From: Spirogloea muscicola
Taxonomy: Eukaryota; Streptophyta; Zygnematophyceae; Spirogloeales; Spirogloeaceae
Reading direction: 5' to 3'
DNA length: 24,729 bases
Assembly (NCBI GenBank): GCA_009602725.1
Contig: WELB01000027.1
Span: forward strand, 506,666 to 531,394
In this document: positions 1 through 10,151 of the stretch, in pieces
How the letters are laid out: each line of letters opens with the position of its first letter
Position numbering within the stretch: position 1 is the first letter of the stretch
The notes under the pieces: model-generated
What the model was told of the DNA's origin: nothing
Seen by the model: the letters and a program-made list of their open reading frames with translations, nothing else
Database searches by the model: none
Program-made: the position numbers and the translations under genes

Positions 1-263
1 CGCCGCAGCTGCCGTGGGCGTCGCCGGAGGCGCCGCCGCCGCCGCTGGCAGGTGCTCGCGCCGTCCCTCGCCGCGCGCCGTCACCGCCGCTCTATGGCTC
101 CGTGTGCCGGCTGTGTAGCTCTCTGGCGGCGGGAGCGGCTCGCCAGGACTCGTAGCAGCAGCCGCCGCCTTTGCCGGAACTGCCGCTGCCGCCGTGACAA
201 CCGCTGCCGCCGCCGCGACTTGGAGAGTCCTGACGGCTGACGCTGCTCGAGCCGGCGCCGCAG
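1..263 (+). other. GC-rich 5' part of the SPY locus (unresolved first exon/5' UTR)
   Basis: This stretch is very rich in CCG/CGC triplets and reads open in several frames, as GC-rich DNA does. In the frame of the first recognisable SPY exon there is a stop codon (TGA 238-240) and no ATG before 540. The start codon must therefore lie in an earlier exon, joined through an acceptor such as CGCCGCAG at 256-263. I cannot tell whether that exon is here or left of the window. Confidence 0.5.
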
Positions 264-3200
264 GCTGGCGGGGAAGGACGCGGTGGCGTACGCGGCGCTG
301 CTGCAGGCGCGCAACAAGCTGGGCGAGGCAATCGCGCTGTACCAGGCGGCGCTGGCTGGCGACGAGCGCAACGTGGCGGCGTGGGTGGGGCAGGGCACCT
401 GCCACCAGCTCCGCGGCGAGCCCGGCCTCGCCTTCCAGTGCTTCGCCGCCGCGCTGCGCGCCGACCCCGACGACCCTGCCGCGCTCACGCGCTGCGGCAT
501 CCTCTACAAGGAGGAGGGCCTGCTCCTCGAGGCCGCCGAGGTGAGAATAATGAAGTTTCATTGAGAATTATTGGCATCTCTTTCTGGCCGTCTGCGCTCA
601 GGACGGCTGACCATGTGCTTGACAAGCGCGACAAGAAGCGAAGTAGAGGCGAAGGGGTTGGTGGAAGAAGGCGAGGTAGAAGCAACGGGGTTGGTGGTGA
701 AGTGAGGGAGGGCTTGCGAAGCTCGCGTATTCACCTCCTGGCATGCAGAAAGGTTAAGTAGCTTAAAGGTAGAGTATAGCCTTGCCGAGGCTGAGGTTGA
801 GGGTTCAAGTCCCTCTTTCGATGCCAAGTGGCGTGTCTCCCCTCTGCGTCGCAGCAGCGCTGGCCACTGCGAGTCCTTAGCCTTCTCGTTATGATCGACC
901 ACGATGTGCACGCTGGGCTGCTCTCTGGCCGGCCCCCTCTGCACGAGTCTAGGAGAGCAGTCACATCTCAAGCCTGGCCGAGTCAGAAGAAGCTAACATG
1001 ATACAGGGTTATGATCTTTGTCTGACGTTAGAAGGCTTCTGTGAAGAAGCTCGTACTAGATAAGGTGCAGCAGCAATGGCCGTGCTTGTGATGGGGCGTG
1101 CCATCTGCTACGGCCGCTCTGGTGCTTTGACTCGGTGCCCTGTGACTTGCTGCCCTGCAGGCTTACCAGAAAGCGCTCGCTCTGTGCCCTGGCTACAAGG
1201 AGGCGGCGGCCAATCTGGCGGTGGTGCTCACGGACCTCGGCACACGCCTGAAACTGAGTGGCAGCATCCAGGACGGTATCGCTAAGTACTACGAGGCCGT
1301 GACTGTGGATGCCACCTATGCAGTGAGCTCTTCGCTACACGACTTCTCAGCAAGCAGCTGCGCGTGTCATCGCAGCCTGGTCTGCCCAAGAGCGCTCGGC
1401 CTGATTCAAGTCAATAGTTGGAGGACATTAGCGCACATTAGCGCAGTGGTGAAGAGTTTTGGTACTGGTGTTGCGTTGGGCTTCTCTCAAAGCCTAAGGC
1501 TTTCGCTTCAGAGTCCCATCCTTTTGACTTCCTTGGCAGTTTGCCTGCGGTGTATTGGCTCAGCCCCTGAGCCAATATACCGCAGCTTGGCCAAGTGCCA
1601 TTGCAAGCGCAACGCACGTCTCATCTCCTGAAGCGTGCATTGTTTTGGCCTCTGCCAGCCGGCGTACTACAATCTGGGCGTTGTGTACTCTGAGATGGGT
1701 CAGTTCGACATGGCGCTTACCTTCTATGAGAAGGCGGCCACGCTACGGCCCATGTACGCTGAGGCTCACTGCAACATGGGTGTCATATTCAAGAACAAAG
1801 AAAACCTTCCTGCCGCCATTGCGTGCTATGAGAGGTGCAGGAAACCCTTCATGGTCATGATTTGCTGCTTATCGTAAAAGTGGACGAGAAAGTGCAGCAA
1901 GCATGTGGCCCGCATTGGCAAGTTGTGTGGTCAAGTGTCTGCTTTGCAATTGTGGACAGAGCCTGTTGTTAGCAAGACAACAATGGTGCAAGCTTGGAGG
2001 ACCTTTGGACCTACTGACAAGCACTTGGTCTGTCCTTCCTCGCAAGGTGTTTGGCCGTGGCTCCAAACTTTGCCATAGCCAAGAACAACATGGCCATTGC
2101 GCTCACCGACCTGGGCACAAAGGTGAGAGCCGGTTAAGCATTACCACTTACAGCGTGCCGCAGATCATCATGTGATGCTGCTGTTGCAGGTCACCTTGTA
2201 TCAAACCTCAGCACACATGTCGGTCAGAGTGGTAGCTGCCTTACTTTCTTCTCCCTTAAGTCTCGGCACAGGTGAAGCTTGAGGGCAGCATCCAGGAGGG
2301 CATAGCTTACTATAAGAAGGCATTGCTCTACAACTCTCATTACGCGGACGCTATGTACAATCTTGGAGTGGCATATGGCGAGCTACTCAATTTCGACATG
2401 GTCTATCATCTACTCATTTACACCTAGATAATGGTCCTGGTTTTTATGACTTTGCTTAAGATTGGACTACTTAGACATTGCCTGCATACAGAATTGACTC
2501 GCAAAAGCACCATCCTTGCAGCCTTTCAGCTGGTCATGACAACCCTGTGTCTTACTCCCTTTGTTAGGTTTAATGCCTGTGTAGTCCTTGTCGTTTGCAA
2601 AGAATTACTAACGCGTAAGCAGGTGTAGACATTTGCAGCTCACACTTAGGTCCTCAGCCCAAATGCATTTTGTGTAATCAGGCGGTTGTTGTGTACGAGC
2701 TGGCTTTGCACTTCAACCCGCAGTGCGCAGAGGCATGCAACAATCTCGGTGTGATATATAAGGACCGGGACAATTTGGAACGTGCCGTTGAGTGCTATCA
2801 GGTATGCAAGTTGTGTAGCTCCAGCTGTTGTTTGGACCATAGGTGGTCATGTGGTTCCCCATACTGCTCTCTCCAGACAAGCTTCTTCTGTAGCTGGAGT
2901 CTCCTAAAGTGTGAACCATCAAGCAAAATCTAATGTTCTGCGAATGGCAGATGGCGCTCCGCATCAAGCCCAAGTTCTCTCAGTCTCTCAATAATCTCGG
3001 AGTTGTGTTTACCGTACAGGTAAACTGCATTCCTTACATTTGGCATTTCTTCTGTATGACAGGACTCTGTTTCCAAATACAAGGCAAGTCTAGACTGAGG
3101 CCTGCTTGTTCTGACGCCAAACAAGTTTTTTTGTCACAGGGTAAAATGGACGTGGCTCTTAGCATGATACAGTCGGCCATCCTCGCCAATCCCAATTATG

Positions 3201-6200
3201 CCGAAGCTTACAACAACTTAGGTCTTGAGCTTCCCCTTCTTGGGTCAGATGTGTTCCAGTGGGGTGCAGATTATCTGTGCAACCTCCTATGGGCCTGTTG
3301 ACCTGCAATGTGGGGCCAAGTCAAGACTTCTGATGCTTTTGGACTGATGTTACATAGAGGACCTCATCTTGTCCTGCTAAATCGTCAGATTAAGTTCCTT
3401 ATATAGACAGGAAGTATAAGAGTGATATGGTCTTGGCTGGTATGTTTCAGGAGTCCTACATAGAGATGCTGGTAATATACCTGCAGCCATCGAGGCATAC
3501 GAGCATTGTCTCAGGATCGACAATGACTCGAGAAATGCTGGCCAGGTAAGATCTTTCCGGCTGTTGTCTCTGTGACCTTTACGATGACAAATCGTAGCCT
3601 GGATGAATGCTTGTACATAGGCACCTGAAAGCTTTACGTAGGCAGGGCCCAACGTTTGATGTATCCCACTACAGCCTGAGTCCTTGTTAAAATAGGAGCA
3701 GCATATGTAGTTCTTGTCAAAACTGGAGCTGTACTCCTGCAGAATCGGCTTTTGGCAATGAATTACACATGTGAAGGTGATGATGATGCGCTCTTCAGAG
3801 CACACAGGCGAGTGTCGATCAGAAACGTAGTTAGCATTCTCATGTTGAAGTTTATATCTGGTAGACGTATGAGACATAATTCACATGGTCAAAGTACTGT
3901 ATAGCCAGTGGTGCTAGGCTATTCATGAGTAAAATTGAGGTGATTTTACTTTGCTGTCAGGCGCTGTCAGCTTGCAGATCAAGTAGGTGCTCAGCATACA
4001 TGCAGAGTGCTGCCAATTGCTCAAGTCTTTATGTTGCTCTATCAGTACACGAGCTTATAGGTGCAAAAAGTAGCTAAATATCGTAACTTGAGCATGTTGC
4101 TGACAGGGATTGGGGCTTACGATTTTCGCGCCTTTACCCTGAGTGCACAAGCTGGAAGAACAGCAAGAGGCCAGACAAGAAGCTAACTATAGGCTACATC
4201 TCACCAGACTTCTTCACACATTCCGTCTCCTATTTTGTTGAGGCCCCCCTTCAGCATCATGATTACGCTTCCTGTCGCATAATCGTCTACTCTGCAGTGG
4301 TCAAGGTGAGGCCACACGCTTGCCCTGAAGTTTGCATTTTCCAAAACGCTTTTGCGCACCTTCTTCAGCGCAGAATGGATGTATTTCCTTACTTCCAGGT
4401 CAAGTAATCAATTATCAGGAGGGAGGTCCAGCTTTGAGACCGACAAGTGTGCATGTTAATGTGCAGCTTGACGAGGAGAGTGTTGTGCAAGTGATTTGTT
4501 GTGTGCAGGCTGATGGAAAGACAGCGAGACTGAAGGGCACGGTGGTGAGAAGCGGGGGTGAATGGCGGGATGTATATGGATTGGAAGAGCGCCAGGTGGC
4601 CCAGAAGGTCATGGCCGACGAAGTCGATGTCCTTGTGGAGTTGACGGGGCATACCGCGAACAACCGCCTTGGTGTTCTAGCGTGCCGCCCTGCGCCAATA
4701 CAGGTTATCAACAAATGCTTGTGATGTGGGCCTGTGGGTGTCTTTGCCTTCTCATCGAGCAGGGAGTAGAGCTTATTTGCGCTGTCCAACAAAGCAGAGT
4801 GGGGAGGCTGAATGGAGGCTTCACTGTTGTAGGTAACTTGGATTGGGTATCCCAACACGACTGGATTGAAAGCGATTGACTACCGCTTCACAGATGCCCT
4901 TGCTGATCCAGTAGATACGCGCCAGAGGTACCTCTTGCATCAACCCCATTATATTTGCATCTTGTGATCATAGCAATCAAATTGCTGCTCACTAGTACTT
5001 GTAGATGCTACTACACCCTCTTAGCGTCCGCAAGCACGCAAGCTTGTCTGGTTGTCATTTGTACACATGCCCATGCCCTGTACTGTCATCGCAGTCGCGC
5101 ACTAGGTCACTTCTTCTCATGTGGCAGAATGTTTCTCGTGGCATTTGTGCATTCAGGCATGTCGAAGAGCTCGTGCGGCTTCCTGGCTGCTTCCTCTGCT
5201 ACACGCCATCCCCTGAAGCAGGCGCCGTGACCCCCTCGCCGGCTGTCCTCCATGGCTTTGTTACATTTGGCACCTTCAATAACCTTGCCAAGGTCCCCTC
5301 CTTGCCCTTGCCCTCGCCTGACTTGGAGCTTGCAATCACATGTTTTGAGGAGGTCGGCTGCTGCCTCCTGCAGTCGCGTTTCCAACCCTTATGCTTCAGC
5401 ACATGTGTCTGAACTTTCTAAGTCACATAGCAGCGCGTAGTGTATTTAGAGGAGGGGTAGCCCAATCGCCATACTGAGTACCTCTTGCTCTGTGCAGATC
5501 ACACCGAAAGTGCTGAAGGTCTGGGCTAGGATCCTGATGCTGATGCCCACATCACGGCTGGTGGTCAAGTGCAAGCCATTTTCCTGCACTTCCATCAGGG
5601 ACAGATTTATGGCCCAGATGGAGCAGGAAGGCGTGGACTCACTGCGCATAGACCTCTTGCCTTTGGTCCTCCTGAACCATGATCACATGCAGGCGTACTC
5701 ACTCATAGATATCAGGTGGTTATTAAGTACCTCACATGCAAAGCAAGAGCCTGCCAGCATACACCAAGCCTGGCTTTCCCTCCTGCAGTTGCTTGCATGA
5801 GGCAACATGTTTAGTAGCCGTGTCACTTGATTGCATGTCGTCAACTGTCATGATTTTCTCAATGACCTGATTACGCATGAGCTTCTGAGGTGAATGTTTC
5901 AATGCACTATGTTCACGCCCTGCTCTCACTGTGCTTGCTGGCCTCAGCTTGGATACATTTCCGTACGCGGGGACAACGACGACCTGCGAGTCCCTCTACA
6001 TGGGCGTGCCATGTGTCACAATGGCAGGAAAAGTGCATGCCAACAATGTGGGAGTGACATTGCTCAGTTCATTAGGTGAGATATCTATGAACACTGAGCT
6101 ACCAAGGAGTCTTGTCAGCTAAGGCTTGTGCCTGTTGTGGCAGTTTTTCTAACCATTGAGGGTGCATCTGCTCTTAGCGACGGTTGCGTGAGAAGGGCGT

Positions 6201-6838
6201 ATTGACAGTGAGCTTTCATGGGAGCAGGACTGGACGAACTAATTGCGGCCACGGAGGATGAGTACGTGCAGCTCGCCTATGACCTGGCCCTCAATACCCC
6301 AAAGCTGGCCAGCTTGCGCGCCGGCATGAGGGAGAGGATGCTGAGCTCCCGCCTCTGTGACGGTCCGACATTCACCCGGAACCTCGAGAATACTTACCGC
6401 CACCTTTGGAGCAAGTACTGTGCAAAAGGAGCCAATGAGGTCCCTTTCACTTCGCCAATTAATCACATCGCCAATGGCCATGAAAGAGGTACCGCCAAGG
6501 CTGGGGTGACTGAGAAGTATGCTGACATTCTAATCGCCCCACACAGTAGGAGGCTTGTCAACAAGCCAAAGGGCAACGTCGTCGAAGGGAGCGATCAAAC
6601 CAAGGTTGGCGCAGGGTATGAGTCGAGTCACCATGTTGGGAAAGTGGAGGAGGTGGATGGGGAGCTCCATTTTGCTCCCACTAGGCCTGCTCGCGGAGCC
6701 CACGAGCCTCTCCTTAGCTTCGGCAAGCGGCGGGCCGAGAACGAGGATGCGACGTCCTTGAACAGCGAGTACCGCCTCACCCAGGGTGTCGGCGACCATT
6801 GGCGTGGACGGACGGTTGCTCTGCCGCCTGCTTCCTGA
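264..6838 (+). CDS. SPY: SPINDLY-like TPR protein O-fucosyltransferase (5' partial, 17 exons seen)
   Basis: In plants SPY transfers O-fucose from GDP-fucose to nuclear and cytosolic proteins such as DELLA repressors. It is the sister family of the SEC/OGT O-GlcNAc transferases. Exons read from the sequence: 264-540, 1161-1322, 1659-1834, 2047-2122, 2272-2400, 2682-2801, 2951-3019, 3140-3221, 3451-3545, 3743-3807, 4107-4305, 4509-4703, 4833-4927, 5157-5292, 5498-5715, 5948-6075, 6228-6838. All phases join, giving 943 residues from the first full codon. Residues about 7-395 are tandem TPRs (for example [20 protein letters not shown]). The catalytic half follows, with [69 protein letters not shown] and [20 protein letters not shown]. 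The lysine of FNNLAK (residue 625 here) matches the essential nucleotide-sugar lysine of the OGT/SPY family. The motifs fit SPY rather than SEC. About 135 residues after KYCAKG extend well past typical SPY ends and resemble nothing I know. The first exon is missing. The fold is intact, so the gene looks functional. Confidence 0.95.
637..703 (+). repeat. Imperfect tandem duplication in SPY intron
   Basis: Two adjacent units of about 32-35 bp share the order GCGA.GTAGA.GC.A.GGGGTTGGTGG..GAAG (roughly 637-668 and 669-703). They lie in the intron 541-1160, just upstream of the tRNA-like sequence. No coding role is seen. Confidence 0.5.
745..826 (+). pseudogene. trnG-GCC: Mitochondrial-type tRNA-Gly(GCC)-like sequence, probably a nuclear insertion remnant
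   Basis: Positions 759-815 match the plant mitochondrial tRNA-Gly(GCC) pattern. There is a D arm (759-776), an anticodon stem 777-781/789-793 with loop TTGCCGA and anticodon GCC at 784-786, a five-base variable region, and a perfect T stem GAGGG/CCCTC (799-803/811-815) around TTCAAGT. The 3' acceptor strand is 816-822, followed by G and a genomic CCA (824-826). The 5' acceptor is broken. GAAA at 748-751 can pair with TTTC at 816-819, but the outer pairs fail and seven extra bases (752-758) separate it from the D arm. It lies inside the first visible SPY intron. I read it as a decayed organelle-derived insertion. A functional tRNA is unlikely with this acceptor stem. Confidence 0.7.
1532..1595 (+). 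repeat. Long inverted repeat (foldback) in SPY intron 2
   Basis: Arms 1545-1563 and 1567-1585 are complementary over 19 bases (18 Watson-Crick pairs plus one G-T) around a three-base CCC loop. An outer six-base stem, CTTGGC (1532-1537) with GCCAAG (1590-1595), extends it. The element is wholly inside the intron 1323-1658. It could be a MITE remnant or a hairpin RNA source; the sequence alone does not decide. Confidence 0.85.
3808..4106 (+). other. GC-AG intron in SPY
   Basis: The upstream exon encodes NRLLAMNY...FRAHR and the downstream exon begins with DWGLRF, a continuous SPY motif. The only junction that keeps the reading frame uses ACAG|GCGAGT at 3808 and CTGACAG|G at 4106. The donor is GC, with otherwise strong complementarity to U1 (AG|GCGAGT), which is typical of genuine GC-AG introns. 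Confidence 0.85.
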
Positions 6839-8480
6839 CGACAAGCTCACATCTGGAGATCACATTTCTTCCCTGTAAGCTTAGCAGGTCGGCTCTCATG
6901 TACGTTGGTTTGCTAGTGATTTACATTTAGGACCACGAGCGTACTTTTGTCAGGACAAAGACCTGGCGGGCTTTGCATACACTAGGTGGTGCAAGCACAC
7001 ACGGGCATTCCGGTGCCAGTGGCCTTTCACACTGTGCTTTCGCAGTCAAGGCAGACAAGCCCCCCCTTGCACGGCCAGGCCATCCGTGCCAGGGGTCAGT
7101 CCTCAAAGGTGTAGGCAGGAGTAAGTCTCCATGAGAGGATGGGTAGGCGGCCGGGCCTGTATCCTCCAACCTGTAGTCATTTGCACGCATCATTCTTGTC
7201 ACCTGCACCAGCTGAATAGACCACCGCTGAATCCAGCATTTTTGCTCCACTGTGAGCTACTGGCGACTTCGTGTCAAGTTCTTTAGTGCGAGTATGCTTT
7301 TCATGCTCTTACGCCTACATATATTGCAGTGCATGCTGACAAGACTTCTGCAAGACTGCTTTTGTAATTGTCGTGCAGCAACTCAGTGAAGGGGCGTGAT
7401 GACTGAACATGCTGATGGTAACCCAAGCTGCCGCTGTTTGCGTAAGTTCTGATGTTGGTCTATGTCACACTTCTGTGGACGCAAAGACTGTCCACTTTGA
7501 GGCAGGTGACAGCTGTGAGTATAGGCAGAGGCAGGCACATGGCTACGACGGGTTGTTGAATATGAGCAATAGTCAAGCCCCTGTGCTGCCAAAACTTATT
7601 TACTAGAACTTGCGCACCACTTGGTGCGATTGCGGGTAGGAGCAAGGAAGGATTGTAGCCAAAGCTCGCACATCATGTTTGCGGCAGCACTTGCAAGGTG
7701 ACTTAACCCAGTCACTAGTTGTGCTGGCGTGAATGAAGAAAGCAAAATGGCCTCGGCTTGCTAGGCCAGCATGAGGATATTATGCACAAGCGCACCCAAT
7801 CATAGCCCCGGCTTCTCACGCACACATACAATACATGCTAGGCCATTTTGAGGCCGATCAAGCACTAGAGAAGTTCACCACAGCCGCGGCTTCTCGTGCA
7901 CAAGTCCAGAGCAGAATTGGCAACCACGCATGCTGTCCAAAGGGCTCATCTTAGCCATCCCTGAGCTTGCAGATAATGAAATTCGCGAGTGTCTTTGTAG
8001 GTTCTCGATAGTATCTTAATTGATTGCAGCAGTGCCCGTGCATCAATTCTCGAGGCATTCCCTTTGTCCACTTTTATTACAGGATGCGCCAACTCAATGA
8101 GGGACATGCATTGCTTGGATATTTGATCCTGGAAGCAAAGCTACAAATCAGCGAGAGGGCTGTTACAATATATAAGAGTGTCCACTGGAGTTGACAAGCA
8201 AGTTGAATGCCGATTAATTTAACATCGTATGATCGATCAAATCCTTAAATGCGACTTGTGGAATGCGACTTGCGGAGCAACCAGAAATTGTCGTACCTTT
8301 TAGACCTGGGAGTGTCCTTCAAGGGAAGTCCGTCCTGAGGCGGGTTGCGCCCAGAAAGTTACAACTAAGACGTTCCCTTCGACAGGACTGTGCCTGCTGG
8401 CCACACAGGAAGCGGGATGGATGCAACGTCAGGATGGGTGGATTGTTGTCCGACTGCTGCTTGAGACACGCCGTGTACAG
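6839..8480. other. Non-coding interval downstream of SPY
   Basis: The first few hundred bases are probably SPY 3' UTR. The rest contains only short chance reading frames without recognisable motifs. Apart from a short inverted repeat near 7743-7850 I see no RNA gene or mobile-element protein in it. Confidence 0.6.
7743..7850 (+). repeat. Short inverted repeat pair
   Basis: CAAAATGGCCT (7743-7753) has its reverse complement AGGCCATTTTG at 7840-7850. Both copies are next to a TGCTAGGCCA direct repeat. The spacing of about 85 bp and the partial symmetry could be the ends of a small decayed element, but chance is possible. Confidence 0.4.
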
Positions 8481-8813
8481 CTAGTTCCTTGTGGAACTTT
8501 GTTGAGGTCGGGGATTGCGTGTGGGGTTCCTCCATGGGCCACGAGCCAAGTCTTTCAACCTACCGGCGCTGATACGAGCCTCCTCGGCAATGACCTTATT
8601 TGATGCTTTTTGTCCAGTACCTTCCGGCAATTTCAGACCTTGTAGACTCCCTTCTTTGGGCTGGCCTCTGACAGCCATTGTGTTGCATTGGAAGAGCATG
8701 ACCTTGTTCTTTGGGCTGACCTCCAGCCCAGAATGGAACTCGTCAAGGTACACTTCCTTTGAAGAGGGCGAGAAGCTGCGCAGTGCGCCTGAAATGAAAG
8801 GGTGCCAATTCAA
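8481..8813 (-). CDS. Unrecognised open reading frame, 110 codons
   Basis: The frame encodes a mixed-composition, non-GC-shadow polypeptide with no signal peptide, membrane segment or family motif that I recognise. It is surrounded by dispersed repeats (the TTTGGGCTG motif occurs twice inside it, at 8655 and 8710), so it may be a degraded transposable-element segment. No splice partner is obvious. The protein-coding call is weak. Confidence 0.2.
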   Translation of the reverse strand: MNWHPFISGALRSFSPSSKEVYLDEFHSGLEVSPKNKVMLFQCNTMAVRGQPKEGSLQGLKLPEGTGQKASNKVIAEEARISAGRLKDLARGPWRNPTRNPRPQQSSTRN

Positions 8814-9051
8814 GTCAACACATTGTTCATGCAGAAGCTAGTACAACGAGTGGGGCTACATGTAAGGAAGCCCTATGCTAAGGCGGCTTAAGTAAGAGTG
8901 TAACGTATAGGATCCACGGTTGAGCACATACAATCCGACAGGCTAACTTGAGGAGCCGGAGCGCCGCCACAGAAGCCGGTGGATGAGCTGACTCGTTTGT
9001 GTCTTAGCGGTTAGTATCATGATATTTCCCCCGTCATCCGGCCCTTTCAGC

Positions 9052-9080
9052 TTTGGGCTGGCCTCTCTAAGCCACCAGTC
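9052..9080 (+). repeat. Dispersed repeat A, copy 1
   Basis: It is 26 of 29 bases identical to 10243-10271. On the minus strand both copies read as a short conserved peptide, (V/I)DWWL.(E/K)ASPK. This suggests they come from a once-coding repeated sequence rather than simple sequence. Confidence 0.65.
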
Positions 9081-9355
9081 AACTTGGAAGCGCTCTTCTT
9101 CTTTCCTGACCTGAGGCTGCTTAGCAGGGGTTACTGAGTGACTCGTAGCTGCTTTGTTTCTTTGTTTTCTTTGTCTCCAAGTTAGCTTGTCGGATTTGTT
9201 TGTGCTCACCCGTGGGTACTGATGTCACCTTAGGCACCTTGGTTTAGGTTTCCGTATTATGTAGCCCTGTTTAGTTTGCCCTAGACTCTGCCTGAATAAT
9301 GTGTCGGCTTGAATTGGCCTCCATTTCATTTCATGCGCCCCGCGCGCCTTCTCTC

Positions 9356-9394
9356 TCTTTGTGTGCTTCTTTTTCTTAGCGCTTCCCCTGGCCC
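9356..9394 (+). repeat. Dispersed repeat B, copy 1
   Basis: It is 38 of 39 bases identical to 10113-10151. On the minus strand both copies read ARGSAKK(K/N)KHTK, a basic peptide. The order of repeats A and B relative to one another is reversed between the two sides of the retroelement-like frame. Confidence 0.8.
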
Positions 9395-9491
9395 AAGGAG
9401 ACCGTGTATTAGAAAAAAATGTAGGCCAAATGGCCAGGTACAATGGCAAGCACATCTAAAAATCTACATAACCTACAGCAGATTGACCCGC

Positions 9492-10097
9492 TCAATAACC
9501 ACGGGTCAAAACATAAAGGTCACTACTCGATGCATGAATACTAGGTGCCAGGAACGGAGCCCTTCTGCCACCTACTAGAGCTCGCCCAGCTTTCTGGTGC
9601 AAGGCACTAGCCTGAGCACGCTGCAAACAGGCCGAAACTCGTCGTCGCAAGAGCGACAGATATGCAGCTGGCAAGCCCATCTCAGCCGGAAACACATCTG
9701 CACGTCGAGTGTATCCTAGATTGGCAATGTTTTGAAGCAGAGTGTGGAAGCGAGGACCATGACAGCCAAAGATGTCGATTGCAGCTGGCAGGAATTGATC
9801 GCATTGGGGGTAATCGGAGTAATGCCGCAGTTTTCTTTGCTCTGCTCCGCCCACTGCGTGCCCAGCAATGTGTGTTGATGCTGGGCCTTTATATGCCTCC
9901 GTAACAACAACGTCGACCAGGGCCCGTGGTCCTCCACCAGGTTGCACGCCCACAATGTCAAGTGTGCGGCGATGATGACGTCCCTGGGCGTCCGTGGTGA
10001 TAGGCATGATATTGTTGACTTCCACGACCGCACGGTAGCCGGCGTCGCGCATCAAGCCCGCCAGGGCATCGCGAAGGAGGTTGTGAATGCCCACCAC
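9492..10097 (-). CDS. C-terminal part of a retroelement-like protein (restriction-like endonuclease region), probably relic
   Basis: The frame has 201 codons and no ATG at its left boundary (it opens at a GTG, and remains open further upstream), so it is the 3' part of something longer. Residues about 26-65 show E26, then RTLDIVGV (D47) and ALVDVVV (D62). This layout resembles the PD-(D/E)XK-type endonuclease following the reverse transcriptase in R2-like non-LTR elements and related algal elements. A conserved-looking tail follows: AEQRKLRHYSDYPQCDQFLP, then AAIDIFGCHGPRFHTLL, then an Arg/Ala-rich helix and Ala-Gly-Arg end. No reverse transcriptase domain is visible upstream on this strand within the window. 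I infer a 5'-truncated transposon copy. The family assignment rests on motif memory only. Confidence 0.5.
   Translation of the reverse strand: MVGIHNLLRDALAGLMRDAGYRAVVEVNNIMPITTDAQGRHHRRTLDIVGVQPGGGPRALVDVVVTEAYKGPASTHIAGHAVGGAEQRKLRHYSDYPQCDQFLPAAIDIFGCHGPRFHTLLQNIANLGYTRRADVFPAEMGLPAAYLSLLRRRVSACLQRAQASALHQKAGRALVGGRRAPFLAPSIHASSSDLYVLTRGY
9562..9699 (+). repeat. 138-bp direct repeat, copy 1 (inside the retroelement-like frame)
   Basis: It matches 10755-10892 with two mismatches in 138 bases (9639-9699 region: T/A in ACTCG(T/A)CGTC, and A/G in GGC(A/G)AGCCC). The match stops abruptly at both ends. On the minus strand it encodes the FPAEMG...LSLLRRRVSACLQRAQ end of the retroelement-like protein. 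Confidence 0.95.
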
Positions 10098-10112
10098 CGC
10101 GGCTGCTTTGTT

Positions 10113-10151
10113 TCTTTGTGTGCTTGTTTTTCTTAGCGCTTCCCCTGGCCC
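10113..10151 (+). repeat. Dispersed repeat B, copy 2
   Basis: Partner of 9356-9394, one mismatch in 39 bases. Confidence 0.8.

Noticed and set aside
3377-3877. Minus-strand 166-codon frame across SPY introns
   Set aside because: It overlaps three SPY exons on the opposite strand, has no motif, and is AT-rich intron-derived chance coding.
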